A DNA stretch of 64,000 nt from Marinobacterium iners (lineage in GTDB: Bacteria > Pseudomonadota > Gammaproteobacteria > Pseudomonadales > Balneatricaceae). The position numbers and the translations under genes were made by a program. This document shows, one piece after another, positions 28,296 to 35,494 of this stretch (the stretch's first letter is position 1; each line of letters begins with the position of its first letter). The notes beneath the pieces were generated by a model. That model made no database searches. It saw only the letters and a list, made by a program, of their open reading frames with translations, and was not told where the DNA came from. The stretch spans positions 124,001 to 188,000 of the forward strand of contig NZ_CP022297.1 in the NCBI RefSeq assembly GCF_017310015.1, read 5' to 3'.

Positions 28296-29784
28296 GTTTG
28301 CGTCCTGTCGGTTTGCCGGGGTTGCGAACATGCCGACGCAGCAGGCGGCGGACTTCGGTCTGTACTTCGGGCCGGTTACGCCACTGCCACAAGCGCTCAC
28401 GGGCAGCGGCAGCCGTGGTCTTCAGTTCAACCAGCGGGGCAGGATAATCAGTACCGATGTGCAACTGAAACATCTGCTCCTCCATAGGTGTCATTTCCCA
28501 GGGAGTGTGCAGTAGATCGTCAGGTAGTCCATTCAGTTCGGGAACCCATTGACGGATGAACACGCCGTTCGGGTCTTGCTCTTGCGACTGCAGAACCGGG
28601 TTATAGATGCGAATGGTATTGATCCCGGTAACGCCCGCCTGCATCTGGAACTGGGGGTAATGAATGCCGGGCTCGTAATCGAGAAACAGTCTGGCCAGTG
28701 GCTTCACGCCCCGTTTCCAGTCAATGTTGAGCTGGTGGCAGAGAAAGCTCACCAGCATGGCACGCATGCGGAAGTTGATGTAACCGGTTGCATGCAGACA
28801 ACGCATGCACGCATCAACCAGGGGGTAGCCAGTCTGCCCATTGAACCAGGCGTTGAAATCAGCCTCGACCTGCTCATCATGTCGATAGGGAAAATCCAGA
28901 TAGGCCTTGTTGACCGGACGAAACTCCATGGCGCATTCGGTTTCAAATTTCTGAATGAAATGGCAATGCCAGTGCAGACGGGAAGCCAGTGCACTCAGGC
29001 TGCGACGCCACCCGGGCGTGTGCCAGTGTGCCAGCAGCCTCTGATAGACCTGACGCAGACTCAGGTTACCGAAGGCAAGATAGGGTGAAAGGCGCGAGCA
29101 CCCTGTGCGGCTGAGTGAAGGGCTTGAAATGGCTGCGACATACCCCTTGCCACGAAACTCGAAGAAGTCGTTCAACCAAGCCTGTGCTGCGGACTCTCCA
29201 CCGGATTGAAAAGCGGGTTCAGCCAGCAACCAGCTGTCGGGTGGCTGCCAGTGCCAGGAGGGAGGTACAGACACAGTCTGCAGCCGAGCCAGGGTCGGAT
29301 CAAACACGGGGGCACGCATCACAGCTTTCCAGTGTGTGTCCCAGTTGTCGCGATTGAAGCAGCCACGCACGACCGCGTTGCTGGGAAACTCCCGCCAGTG
29401 AATGCCCTGCTCCGTGCACCAGTGCTTAAGGGTTCTGTCGCGAGAAAAGGTACTGGCATCCCCGCTTTCCTCGTGACTGAACACGTTTTGGACAGCATAC
29501 CGTTGCTGCAGGCGCGCCATCACCTCGATGCACTCCCCATGCATCAGCGTGACTTCGGCCTTGCTGCATGCGGCTGCCAGCTGTCGATTCATGTCCCGGA
29601 TTGATTCGTGCATGAAGCGCCAGTGACGCAGGCTCAGATGAGGGTTCTGCAGTTGAGACGGCTCAACCATAAACAGCAGCAGGGTTGGCAGACCGGCCTC
29701 AATGGCACTGAGCAGCGGAGCGTGGTCCTGCAGGCGCAGATCGCGCTTGAACCATACTACATTGATGGCCCTGCGCTCAGTCAT
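28273..29784 (-). CDS. Cryptochrome/photolyase family flavoprotein
   Basis: 503 residues from the ATG at 29784 (MTERRAINVVWFKRDLRLQDHAPL), the normal photolyase start. N-terminal alpha/beta antenna domain (about 1-130) and helical FAD domain, with GYVAAISSPSLSRTGCSRLSPYLAFGNLS, the W-H-FIQKFE segment, GYPLVDACMRCLHATGYINFRMRAML and DYEPGIHYPQFQMQAG. The order of blocks matches FAD photolyases, but RIYNPVLQSQEQDPNGVFIRQWVPEL is typical of the cryptochrome-like subgroup. Whether it repairs DNA or senses light cannot be told. It overlaps the upstream cry-DASH gene by 8 bp. Confidence 0.9.
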   Translation of the reverse strand: MTERRAINVVWFKRDLRLQDHAPLLSAIEAGLPTLLLFMVEPSQLQNPHLSLRHWRFMHESIRDMNRQLAAACSKAEVTLMHGECIEVMARLQQRYAVQNVFSHEESGDASTFSRDRTLKHWCTEQGIHWREFPSNAVVRGCFNRDNWDTHWKAVMRAPVFDPTLARLQTVSVPPSWHWQPPDSWLLAEPAFQSGGESAAQAWLNDFFEFRGKGYVAAISSPSLSRTGCSRLSPYLAFGNLSLRQVYQRLLAHWHTPGWRRSLSALASRLHWHCHFIQKFETECAMEFRPVNKAYLDFPYRHDEQVEADFNAWFNGQTGYPLVDACMRCLHATGYINFRMRAMLVSFLCHQLNIDWKRGVKPLARLFLDYEPGIHYPQFQMQAGVTGINTIRIYNPVLQSQEQDPNGVFIRQWVPELNGLPDDLLHTPWEMTPMEEQMFQLHIGTDYPAPLVELKTTAAAARERLWQWRNRPEVQTEVRRLLRRHVRNPGKPTGRKHAQKASA

Positions 29785-31099
29785 GACGAACCCAAACAGG
29801 CCAGTCGGCGGCGTCGCGGCTGTCGAGAGCACTGCTGGCGGTTTCCGGCGCCCAGCGGCTGACATACTCCCCATCGGGGTCGAACTGTTCAGCCTGACGC
29901 GCAAGGTTGAAGTGGCGTCCGCCGCGGGGATCGGCGCCAACACCGGCAATATACTGCCAGTTGCCCCAGTTGCTGGCCACATCGTGGTCAATCAGTTGCT
30001 GCTGGAACCAGGCCGCACCGTAGCGCCAGTCGATGTTGATCTCGTTTACCAGACAACTGGCGGCAATCTGACGCCCACGGTTGGAGATAAAGCCGGTGAC
30101 GTTGAGCTCACGCATACAGGCATTGACCAGTGGCCAGGGGGTCGTGCCCTGGCACCACCGCCTGAAACGTTCGGGATAAAAGCTGGTCAGGGGTGTCCGT
30201 GTGGCTATGCCACTGCGTGCGAACAGACGCGCCCGGTGCTTGAGTGCATACCACTGGAAATACTCGCGCCAAAGCAGTTCAAAGCTGATCCAGTAGGTTG
30301 ACTCGTTGCTGCCTTGTGCCTGCTCGTAGGCTTTCAGTCGACTCAGAATGCGACGTGGCGACAGGCAGCCATTGGCTAGCCAGGGACTGAAACGGGTGCT
30401 GTTGCTCCAGCCCTGAAGCGCATTACGGGTCTGTTTGTAAATCGAGGCATGAGACTGGCTGAAATAGTGCTCCAGGTGTGCCATGGCCTCGGTACATCCG
30501 CCACGAAAGGCAGTGTCCCGCAGCTCCATAGATGGCATCAGAAGCATACCCCCGGGCAATCCATGCGGAGGGGGTGGCAATGCCGCAGGGGCGGAAACCG
30601 CGCTGGTGGGATCGGGTCCGGCTTCAAGTTGATGGCGAAAGGGTGTGAACTGGTCTGGCAGCTGTGTCAGTGTAAAGGGCAGCTGCTCCGGGCTGAACAG
30701 GGTATGACAGCAAACTAACAGAATCTCAATCTCGGTCAGGGCGGCCCGGACGCGGTTGATCTGTCGCTGTTCGTACAGGCCAACCTGTTCGCTCACCACC
30801 AGTCGTTCGGGCTTCAGTTCGCGCACCAGCCAAAGCAGTTTTTCAACCGGGTCACCCTCCAACAACAGCAGTCGCTGACCCTTGAGTGCCAATGCATGAT
30901 CCAGCTGCAGCAGGCTTTGCTGGAGAAACGCTCTGCGATGCCTGCCCATGGGCAGGCTCTGATAGCGATCAGGTTGCCGCCATTGGTTGTCCAGACAATA
31001 AACACATACAAGCTCCGTACTGTCCTCAACGGCCTTGAGCAATGCCGGGTTGTCGTCCAGTCGCAGATCCTGGGTTATCCAGTAAAGTGTAAGGCTCAC
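29777..31099 (-). CDS. DASH-type cryptochrome
   Basis: 440 residues from the GTG at 31099 (MSLTLYWITQDLRLDDNP), supported by GGAG 6 nt upstream; an in-frame ATG at 31117 is the alternative. It has the N-terminal antenna domain, the GGCTEAMAHLEHYF region, TRFSPWLANGCLSPRRI, WREYFQWYALKH, GTTPWPLVNACMRELNVTGFISNRGRQIAAS and the C-terminal DVASNWGNWQYIAGVGADPRGGR, all features of cry-DASH, which repairs cyclobutane dimers in single-stranded DNA and binds FAD and folate. It is the first gene of a three-gene overlapping unit with the second flavoprotein and DUF2256. Confidence 0.92.
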   Translation of the reverse strand: MSLTLYWITQDLRLDDNPALLKAVEDSTELVCVYCLDNQWRQPDRYQSLPMGRHRRAFLQQSLLQLDHALALKGQRLLLLEGDPVEKLLWLVRELKPERLVVSEQVGLYEQRQINRVRAALTEIEILLVCCHTLFSPEQLPFTLTQLPDQFTPFRHQLEAGPDPTSAVSAPAALPPPPHGLPGGMLLMPSMELRDTAFRGGCTEAMAHLEHYFSQSHASIYKQTRNALQGWSNSTRFSPWLANGCLSPRRILSRLKAYEQAQGSNESTYWISFELLWREYFQWYALKHRARLFARSGIATRTPLTSFYPERFRRWCQGTTPWPLVNACMRELNVTGFISNRGRQIAASCLVNEINIDWRYGAAWFQQQLIDHDVASNWGNWQYIAGVGADPRGGRHFNLARQAEQFDPDGEYVSRWAPETASSALDSRDAADWPVWVRHD

Positions 31100-31456
31100 T
31101 GTGTGTTCTCCATCCAAAGCCTTGTTCTGTACGAAATGGCACCCAAGTCAGATCCGATACAATGAGGAACGAAACGAAAATTGTGAAAATTACGCCATTG
31201 TTCGATGGAATTTCATTTCTTTAAAAAGAACGCAATTAGGTTTTTTGTTGTTTTTTAGTTAAGTTTTTGCCGATTTTTCGCGGTTTTTTGGGTGGGGGTA
31301 TGGGCCTCTCAACAGAGGGGGCCTGTTTTTGCGTTAAGATGCTTAGATGTGCTAAGTATTTAAAAAGGAACTATTCTGTAACGGGAGCGGCGGTGCCTCG
31401 AACCCATAATCTGGCCGAGCACTCGTTTTGCGAACCCTGGATTGGAGACCAAAATC
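31100..31456. other. Divergent intergenic region between cry-DASH and dctP
   Basis: About 350 bp without a gene, unusually A/T-rich for this chromosome (poly-T tracts at 31240-31290). It must hold both divergent promoters. I see a terminator-like hairpin at 31302-31323, a short CTTAG-ATGTG-CTAAG repeat at 31342-31356, and no convincing consensus promoter for either gene. Confidence 0.6.
31302..31330 (+). terminator. Terminator-like hairpin in the dctP leader region
   Basis: GGCCTCTC and GAGGGGGCC can pair (two G-U pairs) around AACA and are followed by TGTTTTT. It lies about 127 bp upstream of dctP, with no gene before it, so it is either an attenuator-like leader element or the end of an unseen short transcript. 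Confidence 0.4.
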
Positions 31457-32476
31457 ATGCACAAGCTCAAGACACTGGTAGGCGCCTGTACGGTGGCTCT
31501 GGCAACACTCGGAACGGCCGCTACAGCTCAGGCGGCAACTTGGCGATACGCTTTCGAGGAGGCCATTACCGATGTACAAGGTGTCTATGCCACCAAGTTC
31601 AAGGAGCATATCGAAGCCAACTCCGACCACAATATCCAGCTGTTTCCCTACGGTACGTTGGGGGAGTCTGCCGATACCATGGAACAGGCCCAGGCAGGAC
31701 TGCTGCAGTTTGTTGATCAGTCTCCGGGTTTTACCGGCTCTCTGATTCCCGAAGCTCAAGTGTTCTTCATTCCCTATCTGTTGCCGGAAACTCATGAAGC
31801 ACTGGACAGTTTTTTCCGCAACAGCAATGCGATCAATGAAGACTTCAAGGAAATCTATGCACAGCATGGCCTTGAATTGCTGAAAATGTTTCCCGAAGGT
31901 GAAGTGGTCATTACCACTCAGGAACCGTTTGAAAAGCCAGCTGACCTTAACGGCGTCAAAATCCGTGTCATGACTAACCCGCTGTTGGTGGAGTCCTACA
32001 AGGCATTCGGTGCAACGCCCACTCCACTGGCCTGGGGTGAGGTGTATGGCGGATTGCAGACCAACATCATCCAGGGACAGGAAAACCCCTTGTTCTGGGT
32101 TGAGTCAGCCAAGATGTATGAAGTCAGTGACGTGATTACCTTTACAGGCCATAACAACTTCACCACTGCCGTGATGGCCAACAAGCGCTTCTTTGATGGA
32201 CTGCCAGAGGCTGATCAAGCCCTGATACATGAAGCGATGGACGTGGCGTTCGACCATATCATGGAGTACCAGAAGGGGCTCAGTGAACGGTCACTGGAGA
32301 AAATTTTTGAGCAGAAGCCCGAGATTGAGGTCGTGCGCCTGACAGAGGAGCAGCGCGCGCCTTTCCGTGCCGCAGCCAAAGAGGTTGAAGCCAAATACAT
32401 CGAAATGACAGGCGACAGCGGCAAGGCCTTGCTGGAGCAGCTCAAGCAGGATCTGGAAGCGGCAACCGCTGAATAA
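31457..32476 (+). CDS. dctP: TRAP transporter solute-binding protein, DctP family
   Basis: 339 residues from the ATG at 31457, with GGAG 9 nt upstream. Signal peptide of about 26 residues (MHKLKTLVGACTVALATLGTAATAQA). The mature protein begins TWRYAFEE and has the DctP-family binding segment GVKIRVMTNPL, whose arginine usually holds the substrate carboxylate, and EVYGGLQTNIIQGQENPL. It delivers an organic acid to the DctQM permease encoded just downstream. The substrate is probably a carboxylate but cannot be named. Confidence 0.93.
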   Translation: MHKLKTLVGACTVALATLGTAATAQAATWRYAFEEAITDVQGVYATKFKEHIEANSDHNIQLFPYGTLGESADTMEQAQAGLLQFVDQSPGFTGSLIPEAQVFFIPYLLPETHEALDSFFRNSNAINEDFKEIYAQHGLELLKMFPEGEVVITTQEPFEKPADLNGVKIRVMTNPLLVESYKAFGATPTPLAWGEVYGGLQTNIIQGQENPLFWVESAKMYEVSDVITFTGHNNFTTAVMANKRFFDGLPEADQALIHEAMDVAFDHIMEYQKGLSERSLEKIFEQKPEIEVVRLTEEQRAPFRAAAKEVEAKYIEMTGDSGKALLEQLKQDLEAATAE

Positions 32477-32536
32477 CCGTGATGAACAAGGGAGGGCCTT
32501 GGCTCTCCCTTGGCTGATCGCTGAGTGGAGGGCTGG

Positions 32537-33109
32537 ATGTCCGCTGACACTGATATATCGAGTAAGCCTGTTTCAGCTCTGCCCGGACCTCTCGGGTATC
32601 TGGATCGCTGGCTTGGGCGTGCCGAGGCATTCATTCTGGGTGCCGGAGTGTTGCTGATGGCACTGAATACCGTCGCGAATGTGGTTGGACGGTTTGTATT
32701 TCAGCACAGCTTCTTCTTTACCGAAGAAGTGAATCGCATTCTGATCGTCATGATCACCTTTGCGGGGATTGGCTATGCCGCACGCCATGGGCGTCACATT
32801 CGCATGTCGGCCCTGTTTGATGTGCTGCCAGCGGGCGGCAGACGTTGGCTGATGATGCTGATTGCGCTGGTGACGTCGCTTGTAATGTTCGCACTGGCTT
32901 TCTTTTCCATTCGTTACATCGGTTCGGTAGCCAGTTCCGGACGGGTGCTTTCATCTTTGCAGGTACCGGTATGGTGGATTTTTCTGTGGGTGCCAGTCGG
33001 ACTGAGCGTGACCGGGGTTCAGTATCTGCTGACGGCACTTAAAAATTTGGTTTCTTCTGACGCGGTGTATCTATCGACAGAAGTGAGAGATGGATATGAC
33101 CGCAACTGA
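32537..33109 (+). CDS. dctQ: TRAP transporter small permease, DctQ family
   Basis: 190 residues from the ATG at 32537, preceded by GGAGG at 5 nt; a GTG 12 bases upstream is part of the same region. Four predicted membrane helices (about 25-47, 60-80, 100-120, 140-160), and the family-typical FTEEVNRILIVMITFAGIGYAARHGRHIRMSAL. It couples the binding protein to the large DctM subunit in the inner membrane. Confidence 0.92.
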   Translation: MSADTDISSKPVSALPGPLGYLDRWLGRAEAFILGAGVLLMALNTVANVVGRFVFQHSFFFTEEVNRILIVMITFAGIGYAARHGRHIRMSALFDVLPAGGRRWLMMLIALVTSLVMFALAFFSIRYIGSVASSGRVLSSLQVPVWWIFLWVPVGLSVTGVQYLLTALKNLVSSDAVYLSTEVRDGYDRN

Positions 33110-33146
33110 TGCTGTATATGGTTCCACTACGGAAGGGAGTCGATAG

Positions 33147-34430
33147 ATGACCGCCATTATGGTCAGTACCATGATCGTGCTGTTGCTGCTTGGATTTCCG
33201 ATGATGATTCCGCTGATTGTTGCGGCTTTCATCGGTTTTTACAGCATGTTTGGCGGCTTTGATCAGATGGATTTCATGATCCAGCAGTTTATGGCCGGCA
33301 TTCGTCCTACCTCCCTGATCGCAGTTCCCATGTTTATTCTGGCTGCGGACATCATGACCCGAGGGCACTCGGCGGATCGTTTGATCGATATGGTGATGAA
33401 GTTCATTGGCCACGTACGGGGCGGGCTGGCGATCAGTACAGCGACCGCCTGCACCCTGTTCGGAGCTGTTTCCGGCTCAACACAGGCAACCGTAGTCGCC
33501 GTCGGCTCCCCCCTGCGCCCAAAAATGCTCAAGGCAGGTTACAAGGACAGCTTCGTGCTGGCGCTGATCATCAACGCCAGCGATATCGCTTTCCTTATCC
33601 CCCCCAGCATCGGCATGATCATCTATGGTGTGGTATCCAACACCTCAATTTCTGAACTGTTTATCGCAGGTGTCGGGCCGGGTTTGCTGATTCTTGGCAT
33701 GTTTGCACTCTACAGTTATATCTATGCCTGCATTAACCGAGTGCCCACAGAGGAAAAAGCCAGCTGGCCCGAGCGCTGGCAGGCCGTGCGCAAGGCGATT
33801 TGGCCCTTGGGCTTTCCGGTCATCATTGTGGGCGGTATCTATGGCGGTATATTCAGCCCGACCGAAGCGGCAGCTGTGTGTGTCCTCTATGCCGTAATCC
33901 TCGAATTCATCGTGTTCAGGGCTCTCAAACCCGCTGAGCTGTACAAGATTGCCAAGTCGACCGGCCTTATCACGGCGGTTGTGTTCATTCTGGTGGCGGC
34001 CGGAGCGGCCTTTTCCTGGATCATCTCCTTCGCGCAGATACCCCAAACCATTATCGCCTCACTGGGGCTGGCCGATGCCAGCCCTACAGGGGTGCTGATC
34101 GCGATCTGTATAGCGTTTTTTATCGGCTGCATGTTTGTCGATCCGATCGTGGTGATTCTGGTACTGGTGCCGATCTTTGCCCCGCTGGTCGCTTCGGCAG
34201 GGCTTGATCCTGTGCTGGTTGGGGTGTTGATTACGCTGCAGGTGGCCATTGGTTCCGCTACCCCGCCGTTTGGCTGCGATATATTCACCGCGATCGCCAT
34301 ATTCAGGCGTCCCTATATTGAAGTGATCAAAGGCACTCCTCCTTTTGTCTTCATGCTGATACTGGCTGCGGCCTTGCTGATCATCTTCCCGCAGATCTCT
34401 CTGTTCCTGCGTGACCTGGCGTTTGGCTGA
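33147..34430 (+). CDS. dctM: TRAP transporter large permease, DctM family
   Basis: 427 residues, with about a dozen membrane helices. AISTATACTLFGAVSGSTQATVVAVGS, LIPPSIGMIIYGVVSNTSISELFIAGVGPG and IGSATPPFGCDIFTAIA are characteristic of the sodium-coupled DctM channel. It is the last gene of dctPQM. The transporter is separated from the nearest dctBD-type regulator by about 18 kb, and I see no sigma-54 site in its own upstream region. Confidence 0.95.
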   Translation: MTAIMVSTMIVLLLLGFPMMIPLIVAAFIGFYSMFGGFDQMDFMIQQFMAGIRPTSLIAVPMFILAADIMTRGHSADRLIDMVMKFIGHVRGGLAISTATACTLFGAVSGSTQATVVAVGSPLRPKMLKAGYKDSFVLALIINASDIAFLIPPSIGMIIYGVVSNTSISELFIAGVGPGLLILGMFALYSYIYACINRVPTEEKASWPERWQAVRKAIWPLGFPVIIVGGIYGGIFSPTEAAAVCVLYAVILEFIVFRALKPAELYKIAKSTGLITAVVFILVAAGAAFSWIISFAQIPQTIIASLGLADASPTGVLIAICIAFFIGCMFVDPIVVILVLVPIFAPLVASAGLDPVLVGVLITLQVAIGSATPPFGCDIFTAIAIFRRPYIEVIKGTPPFVFMLILAAALLIIFPQISLFLRDLAFG

Positions 34431-34470
34431 GGGTATTGGAAGCAGGGTGCTGGGTCAGTCTGGAGCTGCG

Positions 34471-34479
34471 TGCTATAGT
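34471..34479 (+). promoter_or_regulatory. Possible extended -10 promoter of gmk
   Basis: TGCTATAGT, an extended -10 with no good -35, 38 bp before the gmk ATG. Confidence 0.3.
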
Positions 34480-34517
34480 TTCGGTTCGCAATCAGGATGA
34501 CACCGGGACAACAGGCA

Positions 34518-35144
34518 ATGACTCAGCTCGCAGGCACACTGTACATTCTTTCGGCTCCCTCTGGCGCTGGCAAGACCACACTAGTCAAGGCTCTGCTGGA
34601 GCAGGACCCCCAACTGGTGGTATCGGTATCCCATACCACCCGGGCAAGGCGTCCTGGTGAAGTGGGTGGCCAGGATTACAATTTTGTCAGCATGGATGCA
34701 TTCAACGAGCTGATCGAGCAGGGCCAGTTTCTTGAGTATGCCGAAGTGTTCGGCAACAAATACGGCACCTCCCAGCAGTGGGTGCGTGAGCAGCTGGCTG
34801 CAGGGCAGGATGTAATCCTTGAAATTGACTGGCAGGGTGCCGAGCAGGTCAGGCGTTTGATGCCCGAAGCGGTAACGGTTTTCATTCTGCCTCCCAGCCG
34901 AGCCGCTCTGCGTGAGCGACTGACCAACCGGGGTCAGGACAGTGATGCCATCATCGCCGGACGGATGTCTGCTGCAGTAAGCGAAATGAGCCACTACCCG
35001 GAGTATGACTATCTGGTGATTAACGACCGGTTCGAAGTTGCACTCGATCAGCTTGCCAGTCTTTTCAAGGCACGGCGGTTGCGGCAGGAGGTGCAACAGC
35101 AGTTGCAGGCTGAACTGCTGAGTGAGCTCTTGTCTGAACGCTGA
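34518..35144 (+). CDS. gmk: Guanylate kinase
   Basis: 208 residues from the ATG at 34518 (MTQLAGTLYILSAPSGAGKTTL), preceded by CAGG; the in-frame ATG at 34497 has no spaced ribosome site. It phosphorylates GMP to GDP. The P-loop SAPSGAGKTT, the GMP-binding HTTRARRPGEVGGQDYNFV and the lid-region RLTNRGQDSDAIIAGRM are intact. It heads gmk-rpoZ-spoT, linking GTP pool and (p)ppGpp metabolism as in other gammaproteobacteria. Confidence 0.97.
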   Translation: MTQLAGTLYILSAPSGAGKTTLVKALLEQDPQLVVSVSHTTRARRPGEVGGQDYNFVSMDAFNELIEQGQFLEYAEVFGNKYGTSQQWVREQLAAGQDVILEIDWQGAEQVRRLMPEAVTVFILPPSRAALRERLTNRGQDSDAIIAGRMSAAVSEMSHYPEYDYLVINDRFEVALDQLASLFKARRLRQEVQQQLQAELLSELLSER

Positions 35145-35200
35145 AACCCCCGTAGACTTATCGGTCTTTTCTCTGGCTCCAACCCTGTCTGAGGTCCGCA

Positions 35201-35413
35201 ATGGCACGAGTAACCGTTGAAGATTGTCTGGAAAATGTCGAAAACCGTTTTGAATTGGTGATGATCGCATCTAAGCGTGCACGCCAGATCGCAGTTGGCG
35301 GCAAGGACCCCAAGGTCGATTGGGAAAACGATAAGCCCACCGTTGTTGCCCTGCGTGAAATCGCTGAAAAACTGGTCGATCGCAGCGTGCTGGATGAGCA
35401 GGTACAGCGCTGA
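35201..35413 (+). CDS. rpoZ: RNA polymerase omega subunit
   Basis: 70 residues, short even for this small family. MARVTVEDCLENVENRFELVMIASKRARQ and PTVVALREIAEKLV are the conserved parts that clamp the beta-prime C-terminus and help form a ppGpp site. It lies between gmk and spoT, the standard order. Confidence 0.96.
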   Translation: MARVTVEDCLENVENRFELVMIASKRARQIAVGGKDPKVDWENDKPTVVALREIAEKLVDRSVLDEQVQR

Positions 35414-35494
35414 TCTTTCCCCCGCACGCGTAATACGGCATCATCAGGGTATATGGCTGGCCCAAGTGCCAGCCCTGGCCTGACGGAGTGATAG

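Noticed and set aside
31137..31152. TGGCAC upstream of dctP resembling the -24 part of a sigma-54 promoter
   Set aside because: The -12 dinucleotide at the required distance is AG instead of GC, and no activator palindromes like those at 61074-61126 are present.
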